From: Paracentrotus lividus
Lineage: Eukaryota; Echinodermata; Echinoidea; Camarodonta; Echinidae
Length of the DNA: 64,000 nucleotides
Assembly: GCA_940671915.1 (NCBI GenBank)
Contig: CALNVZ010003426.1
Location: 50,093,785 to 50,157,784 of the forward strand
Direction of reading: 5' to 3'
Shown: positions 35,090 through 47,085 of the stretch, piece by piece
Position numbering within the stretch: position 1 is the stretch's first letter
Layout of the letters: every line of letters begins with the position of its first letter
Made by a program: the position numbers and the translations under genes
The notes under the pieces: generated by a model
Seen by the model: only the letters and a program-made list of their open reading frames with translations
Databases searched by the model: none
Told to the model about the DNA's origin: nothing

Positions 35090-35730
35090 TTATTGTGCTC
35101 CGGTTTCGATTTCTTGTTTGTGTTTTTCATCGCTTTCTCTTTCGGGACCCTGGACATATTTCGGACATTGATCCCCAAACCATTCTTGGGGATTTAAGAA
35201 ATTAAAGTTTTTCGACCCCACAATGCCAATTTTTATCTTTTTTCCCCTTTCATATTGGGGCCTCTTTTTGTTTACCAGGCAGACCAAGGCCCACCTTCAG
35301 GAAACGCTTTTGTGTTGAAGGGTTGTAATCAAGGTTTATGGTGACAGGCTTAGTTTTATTGTCTATATGGGAAGGGTCAAAGTTTATTTTGTCTGGGCTC
35401 AAAATGATTTTATTCATTTTTGCACCATTGGAAAATGTTATCTTCCCAAAACTTTAATGTAGAATCTTAGCAAAACATTAATCACAATGAAAAATATAAA
35501 CTATTTACAATTTACAAACCTTGTCCATGCTTGTCATGAAGGCTGAAACCCCAAATGATTTTTTTTATATTTTTTTTAAAGTTACATAAAGGTAGAATAT
35601 GATATTCCAATTTTTCACCAATCATCCTTTTTACTTCAACCTCACCCCAAGACAAGAGATCACAGTCTGTAACCCTGATTTAACTTAAAGAACGGTAAAA
35701 ACGCTACAACTAGAAACTGCAGACGTATGT
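35090..35730. repeat. Dispersed repeat copy (reverse of 1-660)
   Basis: 35583-35690 is the reverse complement of the window start. 35090-35290 is the reverse complement of the type found at 37333-37545. Shared features include GGCAGACCAAG, TTGTTTA and TTAAAGTTTT blocks. Confidence 0.6.
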
Positions 35731-35735
35731 CCTGG

Positions 35736-37325
35736 GGGTTCGACTGGCTTATGCTAAAGTGTAGCGTTGTGGCGCGGCGCGGCGCGCTGAAAAATGGAAA
35801 TAATCGACGAAAAAAAAATAAGGTGTCTTGAAAGCGTCCTACAAAAAAGGAAAAGATTCTGAATCGATTTTTGTGAAATTTTAGGAAATGAGCCCAAGTC
35901 ATGGGAGGATTCAAGTTCTTCCAAGACAAAAGAATTTAGGAGCTGGCATTGTGTGAGTACTAAGGCCGGCCCCCCGATTCTGTGGACCAGGACCAGGACC
36001 AGGAATTTCATTGAAATTCGCAATCTAAACCATGTGAACGTGGACCAGGACCAGGAGTGGACCAGGACTAGCCCATCGCGATTTCTGATTGCTGCCGATA
36101 GCCGTAAACAGCATCGAGCCCAAACTTTTCATATGAATTTGTGACCCCGATTTCTTTCACCTAATTTGACGCTTTTAATCAGCCCGGGTATAGCTGTGCG
36201 CATACACACGAACGACTACGCGTACAATGTCCGGTCAGCTGTGCGGTTGAATCTGATTGGCCGGCCGGGATCACGATAGGTAGGCGACTGTTCTATTTAG
36301 AGCAAGGGGTGACACGGCGTTTGGGCTTAGTGGGAGGGACACGTACGGCGATTTATTGAGACCGTTTATTTATTTTCAGCAGACATTGTTTCTTGTCATT
36401 TTCTTGTCAAGGAAAATCTCATCGCTACCTGACTGCGTGTATTTACGAAAAATCAGTACAAATGTCGCCTCTTTTCTTCTTTTTCTAATTCAATCTCGAT
36501 ACCGCAGTGATCCACAGAATTAAAAACCCTTGATTTCCCCTGAGCAAGAATGGTACGACCCGTAGCCGGCCTTGCTCGCTATAGCCAAGTTCCCCAAATC
36601 AGACGTAGGCATCAATTGGTTTGATCTTTTGAGTAAAAAATGACGGTGCTTTTTTTTTCATCCATAGGAATAATTTATATATCACATTTTCAGAATGAGC
36701 TGAATAACTTAAATCTTTTTCCGTTGGTGAAAAATAGCCCACTCCCGGCAAGAAACTTACTGATAAAGCCGGAAGCATTCAGTCAAAAAAGTTCAATACC
36801 ATAGAAACTTTGACAAATTGATGAAATTCAAACAAAAAATGACGGTACGCTGAAAGAGCAAAAAATCGTGATTTTATATCACCATAAAACGAAGAAAAGT
36901 TACATTTTCTAATATTTTCCGTTGGTGAACTAGGCCCATCGGTCAAAGATATGGTTGACACAAGAGGAAAATTGTACCGTTTTGCAGCTTTTTATAGCGG
37001 CGCGTAGTGTGTAGAAGGGGTTGACGCATAAGTGTTAGGGTAAAATCCACATGCATCGTTTTGGACTATTAGTCACACAATTTTTGACACACACACACAC
37101 ACACACACACACATGCACACTAACCCCACACAAGGGCTTATGCTAAAGTCTCGAGTCCGAAAAATGATAATCATTTCCAAAATTTCACAAAAATCGATCC
37201 AGAATCTTTTCCTTTTTTCGTAGGACGCTTTGAAGACACCTTGTTTTTTTTTTCGTCGATTATTCCATTTTTTAACGCGCCGCGCCGCGCCAACGCAACA
37301 CTTTAGCATAAGCCGTTCGACCTGG
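35736..37325. mobile_element. Inverted-repeat element with GC-rich GCGCCGCGCC arms
   Basis: The left arm 35739-35890 (GGCTTATGCTAAAGTGT, GGCGCGGCGCGGCGCG, then a GAAAAGATTCTGAATCGAT-type block) is mirrored at 37160-37318. The 1.25 kb centre has a GGACCA-rich patch (about 35988-36068), a CpG-rich stretch (36180-36330) and two ATGACGGT/TTCCGTTGGTGAA units about 200 bp apart (36640-36930). A (CA)n run lies at 37088-37112. No protein family is seen. Confidence 0.7.
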
Positions 37326-37446
37326 GGGGGGGGTGGGGGGGCTTGGTCTGCCGGATAAACAAAAAGTTCTCAAAGAAGTTCTCAAAATTGCAAAAAATGG
37401 GCATTGTGGCGTCGACAGACTCTTTTTTTTTTACTTAAATCCCCGG

Positions 37447-38610
37447 CAATGGTTGGGGGGTCCAAGATGCAGGGTCCGAAAAGACAAAATGTGGACAAAC
37501 ACATTCAGGAAATAAAGCGGCCGGACAAAATGATGCTGCTGGACCAAAAACAAAATATCCAACCTTTGTAAGCGACAGCGTTTAAGAAATAGGAGGCTAT
37601 ATAAGTACATGTGCACATAATTTATGCAGATCTTATTTTTCATAATCTAATATCCTTATCCAAATAGGAAAACAGTTAATATTTCCTATTGAAATCCGCA
37701 AATTGAACACACTGTATAGGCTTCAAGAAAGCTGTAAAGTCTATGTTATTGAGTACGTACTGAGCCTTTACCTATTACATTTTGCTTAATATTAAATTTT
37801 GCATGATGAAAACATTTATGTATTTATTAATTGTCTATGACCTGGCAACAATCACTATAGATGATCCTATTTTGTGTGAAAAACCAAGCTCTTTCTCTCA
37901 TCTTTTCTCCGCAAGTCATTCTCTTGCTAGTTAAAATGGAAAAAAAAGTTTATGTATTAATTGAACTTTTCTAAGTTACAAATATAATTGTAGGCTGCTA
38001 TAGCTCATCAAGCACCATGCTTATGCCGCAGTCTTCCTACTTCCCTTGGTGCAGAAAGTGATTCCTCACAACAAAAAGAAACACGCGTGCGCAGCATGCA
38101 CACACAAACACACACGCTCCACTCAAAGGCACCCGCACGCACAGCGCATATAAGGGATTCGATCCAGTTTATTTCCAAAAGGGGTCCCCCCCCCAAATGA
38201 GAGAGAGAGAGAGAGAGAAAAAAAAAAAAATATTTGTATTTTTACAGCAAATCTGCTGTCAGCAGAGTTGCCATAAAAAAAATCTTTAATTATTAGAGGA
38301 GAAATTTACAACAAAACTATTATTTTAAATTACACTTTTGTATGGCGATTCTGCTGACATCACTTTTCTGTATTTTTTTTTTTACAGTGTATGGTGAATT
38401 AAAAAAAATCTTAATATTCTCACAATGGCTATAAAAGTGGACCTAGCCCCTTTTGGAAATAAACTCTTCATATAAAAAGTAGTAAGCCTACGCCTAAGCC
38501 TGGAGTAAAATAAGCGAGGGTACCCTTTTTGATTAAAGATACAAACAAATAATTACAATAATGCAATTAAAAAAGGGCCTATACAGGAATTATGCAGAGT
38601 TAATTTGATG
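37447..38610. repeat. 1.17 kb direct duplication, copy 1
   Basis: Nearly identical in order and content to 38642-39822, differing mainly by one- to few-base length changes in homopolymers and simple repeats. It starts CAATGGTTGGGGG and ends GAGTTAATTTGAT. It stops at the edge of a 25-base gap. Confidence 0.95.
38218..38389. mobile_element. MITE copy of the 8957-9254 family (in duplication copy 1)
   Basis: Contains the CAGCAAATCTGCTGTCAGCA core and ends TTTTACAGTG. The left end has merged with a GA and A run, so the terminal CACTG is lost. Confidence 0.75.
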
Positions 38611-38616
38611 ACCGAT

Positions 38617-38641
38617 NNNNNNNNNNNNNNNNNNNNNNNNN
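38617..38641. other. Assembly gap (25 N)
   Basis: N run exactly between the two copies of the 1.17 kb duplication. The fixed small size suggests a placeholder and not a measured gap. Confidence 0.99.
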
Positions 38642-39822
38642 CAATGGTTGGGGGCGTCCAAGATGCAGGGTCCCGAAAAGACAAAATGTGGACAAACACA
38701 TTCAGGAAATAAAGCGGCCGGGACAAAATGATGCTGCTGGACCAAAAACAAAATATCCAACCTTTGTAAGCGACAGCGTTTAAGAAATAGGAGGCCTATA
38801 TAAGTACAATGCACATAATTTATGCAGATCTTATTTTTCATAATCTAATATCCTTATCCAAATCCAGGAAAACAGTTAATATTTCCTATTGAAATCCGCA
38901 AATTGAACACACTGTATAGGCTTCAAGAAAGCTGTAAAGTCTATGTTATTGAGTACGTACTGAGCCTTTACCTATTACATTTTGCTTAATATTAAATTTT
39001 GCATGATGAAAACATTTATGTATTTATTAATTGTCTATGACCTGGCAACAATCACTATAGATGATCCTATTTTGTGTGAAAAACCAAGCTCTTTCTCTCA
39101 TCTTTCTTCTCCGCAAGTCATTCTCTTGCTAGTTAAAAAATGGAAAAAAAAGTTTATGTATTAATTGAACTTTTTCTAAGTTACAAATATAATTGTAGGC
39201 TGCTATAGCTCATCAAGCACCATGCTTATGCCGCAGTCTTCCTACTTCCCTTGGTGCAGAAAGTGATTCCTCACAAACAAAAAGAAACACGCGTGCGCAG
39301 CATGCACACACAAACACACACGCTCCACTCAAAGGCACCCGCACGCACACGCATATAAGGGATTCGATCCAGTTTATTTCCAAAAGGGGTCCCCCCCCCC
39401 CCAAATGAGAGAGAGAGAGAGAGAGAAAAAAAAAAAAAATATTTGTATTTTTACAGCAAATCTGCTGTCAGCAGAGTTGCCATAAAAAAAAATTCTTTAA
39501 TTATTAGAGGAGAAATTTACAACAAAACTATTATTTTAAATTACACTTTTGTATGGCGATTCTGCTGACATCACTTTTCTGTATTTTTTTTTTTTACAGT
39601 GTATAGGTGAATTAAAAAAAATCTTAATATTCTCACAATGGCTATAAAAGTGGACCTAGCCCCTTTTGGAAATAAACTCTTCATATAAAAAGTAGTAAGC
39701 CTACGCCTAAGCCTGGAGTAAAATAAGCGAGGGTACCCTTTTTGATTAAAGATACAAACAAATAATTACAATAATGCAATTAAAAAAGGGCCTATACAGG
39801 AATATTGCAGAGTTAATTTGAT
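38642..39822. repeat. 1.17 kb direct duplication, copy 2
   Basis: Partner of 37447-38610. After it the sequence continues uniquely (ATATTCCCCTTATGG). Confidence 0.95.
39426..39601. mobile_element. MITE copy of the 8957-9254 family (in duplication copy 2)
   Basis: Same content as 38218-38389: CAGCAAATCTGCTGTCAGCA core and TTTTACAGTG end. Confidence 0.75.
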
Positions 39823-39930
39823 ATATTCCCCTTATGGAGACGCATTCGCAAAAGCACAAGTATAAAAGATGTTGTCGTCATTATTTTGAACGGTCATTAC
39901 TTTTGCCTGAAATAATGTAGTCCTGTGTAA

Positions 39931-39954
39931 GGGGGGGGGGGGGGGGGGGGGGGG
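39931..39954. repeat. G24 homopolymer
   Basis: Twenty-four consecutive G. Confidence 0.95.
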
Positions 39955-40365
39955 AGGATCCGGTCCTTTTTGTTATTTTCTATTTTTTTTTTAAAGTACG
40001 AAATTAATGAAATTACGATAAAGATAGCCCAAAATCCCCCACTGTCGACAAAATAATGAAATAGCTTGTATTTGCACAGGATCAATATTCGTAAAAACTA
40101 CCGAATACAACATGGGCGTGTCTGTATGAAATTAATAAAGGGGAAATCCCGCACGTGACACTTTTAGAAATATGTTCTTAATTGGCGGGGTGATTGTGAA
40201 ATTTACACAAGGCCATATAAAGGCCCAATTGCCATTGATCCAACTGATGAAATGATTATTTTCAGTATTGTAGTTATTGTTCCATACGGACTTTGAGGAG
40301 AAAGATAATAAGTCCTCTTTTCGATAAAATTAATCGAGGATGAAACTGCTTTCAGTTTCTTTCCG

Positions 40366-40799
40366 ATGAGCAAGAGTACAGGTATGCACCTGTCATGTCC
40401 TTTGTCAATGAAGTATTACCCCTATACTTCCCCGAATCCTCTGTCCATAAACAATAACAAAGGTGCTTTGTTACTGGACGCGTGTGACGACACCCCACGC
40501 GCGACCGCTCTCGCATACTACCAGTACTACGAAAAATACCACTCCAAAGTCAAAGGTCAACCAATGTTGTGAGTCAATTCGCATAATCGGCTGGCGAGAT
40601 ACGGCGATCGACGAAACTACGCTACGGCAGTGCATGCATGCAGTACATAGTGCGTGTATGGTATATAACTCGAATATATGTTTCCACCATCTACAGAAGA
40701 AGAATAGTCGCATAAAATGTCAACACTTTGTTCTTTTGCGGTCGTCAATAAAACAAGTTGAAATCTTACTGAGAGGGATAAATACACGCAAACATCATC
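40366..40799 (+). promoter_or_regulatory. DENND5: DENND5 5' UTR / promoter region
   Basis: This flank is richer in CG dinucleotides (about 40477-40640) than the surrounding AT-rich DNA, as expected near an animal promoter. An in-frame TAA at 40779-40781 precedes the start codon, which supports 40800 as the true start. Longer frames crossing this segment do not match any family. Confidence 0.45.
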
Positions 40800-40896
40800 A
40801 TGGGTTCAACGGGCCAACAGGGAGGCCGATTCGTGGATTATTTCGTTGTTTGTGGGCTCGATCCGACGAATGCTCTGGAGTTAGATCAGTTGGCAG
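40800..40896 (+). CDS. DENND5: DENND5-type Rab regulator, coding exon 1
   Basis: The ATG lies in the context ATCATCATGG. It encodes MGSTGQQGGRFVDYFVVCGL then DPTNALELDQLA and one base of the next codon, before donor GTACGT. The RF-DYFV-CGLD signature is how vertebrate DENND5A/B proteins begin, the start of the u-DENN domain. DENND5 proteins bind Rab6 and act on Rab39-type GTPases in endosome/Golgi traffic (family knowledge). The only other exon visible is at 61949-62058, so intron 1 is about 21 kb. The paralogue cannot be settled, and echinoderms may have a single gene. Confidence 0.83.
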
Positions 40897-42139
40897 GTAC
40901 GTACAGGGGTGCAGCAGTACGCCCATTACGAGCGGCCAGCGCTCCGGCTGCCCATACGCGCTGTGTAATGTCCTGTTGTTATTCGTAGCAGCTTGTATAA
41001 AAACAACTAAAATCTAGTACAAACATTAGGATAATTACATGTATATTTCAGGATGAATTCAATTTATCATGTAGATCTACATGTCCTTCTTAAATTCTAT
41101 TTCAATCTTTTCCTCAATTGATCTAGCTAGATCTAGATCTAGCTATAAAGCTAGTTTTAATTTGAATGTTGGAGTAATTTGAGAAAGAATTGACCGAGTT
41201 TGCATAAGAGTTGAAAACCATTAAAACTGCACTGGCCTTGATTTTCATACGGCAGAAATGAAAAGGTTTAACGGTTTTACGGGTAGAATCTATATTTCTC
41301 CATTGATTTTACATAGAGAAGGACGAAAAAACAATCTTTTATTATTTTGTCGCATATTCTGATCCTGGCAATTGAACGTGTTGAACTGCAACTGGTAGGA
41401 ATACGATCACGATGTCGATACACATTATCTGGAATCTACACATCCAGTTAAATCATGGAGATACTACGTTAGACTTAGTATCTCCATGTTTAAATCTATG
41501 ACGGTTATAAGATAATATTCTATGCCCAGCAAACATGTCGCAACGGTTCAGTTATGCAGTTTAGAGGACTCCCTGAATAATATTGCACTGGTAAAATAAT
41601 AATAATAATAATACAATTATTACATTTACAATTACAATTAAATGTCCTTGTCTTTGACTTCAGGTAAACAAATATAAACTCTTTACATTGTAGGGAGAAA
41701 CATACGTGTAGGCCTACATGCTTTAGTTTTTTGTGTGTAAATTCTGGACCATTTATATGGTGCCCACAAACTCTCACCTAATGAAAGAAGAGTGCTATTA
41801 ATTATGCTTATGTAATACTTCAAAATTATGCTTAATTATCCCATCGCTTACACCAATGTAACATTACATAGATTCACTGGATCTGGAAGTACTTGAAATG
41901 ATGAATCAATCAAAGTCAGTCAAATTAACATCTATCAAAAGCACCAAATCATTTAGAATAACTATCTAAAATAATTATTCCAATAATTAGATGTGTTGAA
42001 ATAAAGAAGTCCTGAAGTGCTCTGATTTCTTAGATTTGCACAGCAAACCTCTCTCTCTCTCTCTGAAATTTTACAGTACTTACAGAATATAGCATTATAC
42101 TTAGCCCTGCAAATATATTTTGATGGTGACCAATGACTT
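40897..42139. other. DENND5 intron 1, first part
   Basis: No exon is recognised. Contains a CTAGATCTAGATCTAGCTA palindromic patch (41125-41148), an AAT run (41596-41612) and a short (CT)n (about 42052-42063). Confidence 0.45.
41454..41488. repeat. 13-bp perfect hairpin
   Basis: CATGGAGATACTA and TAGTATCTCCATG are separated by nine bases. Probably a tiny fold-back relic in DENND5 intron 1. Confidence 0.85.
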
Positions 42140-42375
42140 CAATAATTTGATGTATCTACCTGAGTTGCTAAGTCCTCCGTGACTAGCTGCAAATCAGGTA
42201 GATACATAAAATTATATAGTAAATAATAAAATCAATACTGATTTCAATGATTTACTGCAATAATTTGATGTATCTACCTGAGTTGCAGCAAGTCATGGAG
42301 GACTTAACAATTCAGGTAGTTACATAAAATTATATAGTAAATAATAAAATCAATACCGATTTCAATGATTTAACA
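42140..42375. repeat. Tandem pair of 118-bp hairpin units
   Basis: Units start at 42140 and 42258 with CAATAATTTGATGTATCTAC. In each, TATCTACCTGA pairs with a following TCAGGTAGATA-type sequence to form a hairpin, then a shared ACATAAAATTATATAGTAAA tail follows. The loops differ (CTAAGTCCTCCGTGACTAGC against AGCAAGTCATGGAGGACTTA). Confidence 0.85.
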
Positions 42376-45300
42376 GATAATGGAAGAGTAAATGAAATAA
42401 CACAGAATGAAACTAAGAACTAAAACAATGAAATATTATACAAAGAGACATGTTGCTGAGTGGAGATGATGGAAAGAATATGGAAGAGCATACAGCTTGA
42501 AGTAGGAAAAACAGTATCAATATTTTTGTACTTTTAAATTAAACCATAATACTCAACATCTCTTCCTTGTTGATATTGGGCCTTTGCCAAATTGTTGGTC
42601 ATGTGAGATGAGCATTTCCTCATTATTTTTGTTTGATTTCAAAACAAATAAAATCATGTCAAAGTTAAAAACATAAATGTACATTAGAGTGATGATAAAA
42701 CACTTGAATAGTTTTTCATGTACATGAATGGTAGAGTTGTTCATGTATGTCAACTCAAATACTCAAGCATTTTATTATTCTTTTTCATCAAATTATCTCT
42801 AATTGTTTTGTTTTTGTTTTTGACACATTCCATCTTACATTTGTATTCCCTATTACATGTAAGCTTTCCAAAATGACATGTTGCATTGAATATTATGAGA
42901 AATATCTTGTACTGGGGTCATGTAATCATTTATGCCAGCCACCATCCTACAAAGTGTATCACAAAGTTCAGTATTAATTTATCTCCCTTCTTGCTTACAC
43001 GTCATACTGTCAATAAGTGTACATTTTAAACTTATTCCATGACTAAACTACATATATGTGCACAATATGTATAATGCCTATAAAGGCTTTGCACACTTGC
43101 CCCATTAGCGATATTACCAAATGAAAATTGAGATAAGACAGTTGTGTAAAGGACCACTTCCCTTATCACTTCTCAAGTTTTTAGTTGTCTTCCTGTTGTT
43201 GTTTTTGCTGTTGTTATATACTTGTTTGCAAGTAATTAATACCTTATACTTTCAAGCCTTAAAGACATATTGTCCTAAACATATAGGCCTAGTGCTTGTT
43301 GAAAATATTTGTCTTGTCTTATGACCCGGACATAGTATGATCTCCCTTCTCTCATTAGATGTGTTGTTCTCACTTACGTATGTATTGTGTGTACAGTAAT
43401 GATGATACCACTGTACCAGCAAGAAATTTTGCTGGTATTCATGGAGATAAGGAATTGCAATTACCTTGAAACCATGGCGATTTGCGTCATATTCGAAGAT
43501 GGTATTTTCATTATCCAAGGTAGTGAAAGATATGTCAGAAAAAATTCTCTAATTTGATTGTTTTTCCTGTACTTCTTTACTCATGGTGCACAGATAACAT
43601 CTTTAATCCCTCCCCTTTCCTGGAGAAACTCTAGCTTACCCAGTTTTTAAAAAGAGTGCTTTTGATGAAGCTCTGAATTCTCATTCGTATGTTTGTGAGC
43701 TTTTTCAAAAAGCTTCATAAGGTTTTTTCTACAGCTAGAAAAACTATTTTCCCACTTGAACCTTTGTTGAGCTTGGTAATTTTTTATGGAAAATACAGAA
43801 ATTTGTTCAAATAGGCCGACCATTTTGGTTGAATTGAAATAATTAAAAAAACATGGCTTTGATCCTAGGCCTAATATTTAATCCAACATGAAAATGGCAC
43901 ATTAGTAAATGTAATAGTGAAGTAATAGAGCGCATACAAATTCTGAAATAGTTGGAGCAGGGAATTGTGAGTCCTGAGCTATTCCCCCTCCCTCATCATT
44001 TCATAATAGAGTTGAGTTCCAGCTGGCAGGCTCATTGGTAGTTCTGTCTAGTGTTTTGGAGAAAGCATTGTTAAAAGTCAATTTACCATGGCAACATCTG
44101 CATCATCATTTCAACCCAGCTGCTCCTCTCCAAACAACAGAGGTATTGTCTGATATTTCGCTCTTTTGCACTGGTGTATGTATTTTGTTAAAAAAAGGAG
44201 AAAAGTTGATTAAAAAGGTATTTTTTGGTTGAGTGGTAATATTAAAAAGAAGAAGAGTACATGTACAATGTACACAGTCATGTTGGGCATTTCATACACC
44301 CAAGAATATTATACCTACAATGTATTGTTGTAGGCTATATTTTCACATAAATGTGCTTTAAGTTCATACTTTTGACTAAATTTGCTACAATGCCAAAAAC
44401 ACAATTTTCATAATTTGTGTAAACAAGGAGAACAGTACATACATATACATGTGTCTCGTTGGTATGATGCAACTACTGTATGTATGTACATGTATAGGCC
44501 TACATCTTCAAAGCCTGACTGTCTTTTGTCCCTGAAGTGTCCCAAATAAGCAGGGTACCCACTCTAATCATGTGCTGATTACACAGCTATTTACATACAA
44601 TGGACCATGACAGTAACCTAAGCTATTGTCAAAGGTACAATGGCACTTATCCCGTACTAGAAATGACAGATTATTACCAAGTATTATCTATTGAGACAGA
44701 CAACAAAAGTTTACTCCCTGCAGATTTGTGGTTTTTATGTGTAAACATGAGAGCTACTGGTATTTCTGTCACATACACCCTCAATAAAGGGTGACATAGA
44801 ATGTACAAAAGTTTACAAAGTGTTTCTTTGTACATGTACATCTACATGTGTAACCTGTTTACTTTAAAGATATAAGACAGTTCTGTGAACTCTGGAGAAT
44901 ACATGTTCCCCTACATGTACATACTGTGCAAACCTAAATGCTAAGAAACATAATAGTAGGGATGTCCACTAAAATTTTAAGTTATTTTAAAGTTGTTTTT
45001 GCTAGGTTTATTTGATAGAGCATTTTAAAAGAAACATTTGTACTTGAATTATCAACAATTGGATGTTTCCGTTTCAAAGATATGACCCAAAGAGTTCTCA
45101 GATTACCAATGAGCTGCTAGAACACTTTTACAATTCAGACAAAGCCAGAAAATGCAATAAAGCTCAAGTTTATGGTTTTTGTCTTTGATTTAATAAACCA
45201 ATCATACCAAACATTTCTATGTGTTATCAACATGAAATGAGATTATAGTAGCACAATTGAGTAGATTATACAAAGATACAGTTTATGGCAGTACAAAACT

Positions 45301-46479
45301 AGATGGTTCATGTATGTTACCGTATGTGATCCAATATGACACACCGTGGAAAAATACTCCATAGGGCATGTTCAATAGATACACCAGACAATGGGCTATT
45401 TCATGTGGTGTCTCAGAGCTGAGTGTTAGACAGGGTAGAGTAATTTTAAAACTTAAATGGCAGTGGTAAACATTGTTCTTTGTTTTTCACCCCAATACTT
45501 TTTTGTTCAAAAATAGTGAAATTTTATAAATATCTACTTCTCCTTATCTGAATCTATTCCAATCATGAGAAAATCCAGTCATAACACTCATCACACAGGA
45601 GCATCACTTTGAACACGCTGTAATTTTTTTTATATCAATTTTTCAACAGGAGAAGTTGATCTTCTGCTGAGGTATTTTCTAAGGAAGAAATGACCAATTA
45701 GGAAAAAAATGATTGATATTTACCACTGGCCAAATGACAATTTCGAAAGCTGTTTTTTATTGAAAATTTTGCTGTTTCTCTGCCTGTGTATTTATTGAGC
45801 AGGGAGTGCATGGGTCATTGTTGCATTGTAAATGCATGGGGATACATCCATACAGTGAAGTGGAAACCGTTCTAGTGGCTTTTTGCTTTTGTTTGGCCCA
45901 TCCTAATAATAGCCATTATTACAACAAGCAAGGACTGTTGTTTGTGTCTGTTATTTTTTGATACATGTACTGTAGTAGGCCTAAGTACAATTTCATGTTA
46001 TATGAAATAATTAATATAAAGAACAATTCCACACAATGTTTCCTGATAATGTAGCGTACACAGTGTACAATTTACATCATGGTCCATAATGTAATTTCTA
46101 AATGTTATCGAGGTCATTTATCCCAAGGTTAACTATGACATACATGTAGCCTGTGACCTTTCTTTGACCAAAATCAATGAGCAGTGGGCGTCACCCCATG
46201 TTCTCCAGTCCATCTTTCTAGTAGAACGTCACATGACTCATCTGTTAGCGCTAACGAATGACTGAACAGATAGCGAGTCATCACTCACTGTGCCTTCTGT
46301 CATCCTGCGCTGTATGATGAGCATACATGTAGCAAGACAGGTCTAAGATTGTACATTGGTACATGTAAACGTATGGATTATAAATAGAAAATGCATCTGG
46401 AGCTTTGTACATGTACATGACAGACTTGGCTACACTTAAAAGTATGTAGTTCTCTAGATATGAAGCTTCAAAAAATCTT
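42376..46479. other. DENND5 intron 1, no recognised content
   Basis: AT-rich, single-copy-looking DNA with frequent TACATGTA and TAGGCCTA words. I found no exon with family resemblance and no clear transposon ends. Confidence 0.4.
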
Positions 46480-47085
46480 AAACTAAAAGACATACTACAT
46501 GTATACAATACATTTAGGCCTACATGTAATTTGTAAAAACATTTAAAGCTGATGGTGTATAGTTTCTGGAGAAAGAAAAATTTATTTTGATTCACATTAA
46601 GATAAATTATGATAGATTGAATCCAATAACTATAATAAAGCAAATTATAGTAATTGAAATCTCGTTTTAGTGTCTTTATTTCATAATATAAGGATAAAAA
46701 AAGATAAGTCGGGGACCCGTCTCAGGTTAGCGCTCACGTGGAAACCAATGGGGATTCTCTTGTGTGGGTGTTACACACAGATCGTTCGCACTAATTCACG
46801 CCGTAACCTCCGGCGTGCGAAATTGTTAGCAGAGGTCTAAATGGCAGTTGGATTGCGCTTCATTCAAACTTTATAAATGAAATTCATCAGAAATATTGAA
46901 AGGAATGTCACAAGATCTCTCACACGTATCTTTTAGTGCAATGTGGACAACATGTAACTACATTTGATCGGTTTTGTGCCAATTCTTTTTTTGTTACCAA
47001 AACAATACACCAGGTTTAAACTAAAAGACATGTATATACAAATTTTTATACATTTACATGTAATTTGTAAAAACATTTAAGAATG
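46480..47085. repeat. Short direct duplication flanking a GC-rich patch
   Basis: 46480-46545 and 47017-47085 share TAAACTAAAAGACAT and ACATGTAATTTGTAAAAACA. Between them, 46707-46860 is clearly more GC-rich (ACGCCGTAACCTCCGGCGTG at 46798) than its surroundings. Confidence 0.6.

Noticed and set aside
40463-41017. 184-codon frame across the DENND5 5' end
   Set aside because: It runs in a different frame through the DENND5 start exon and its donor. DENND5 exon 1 explains the region and this frame has no family resemblance.
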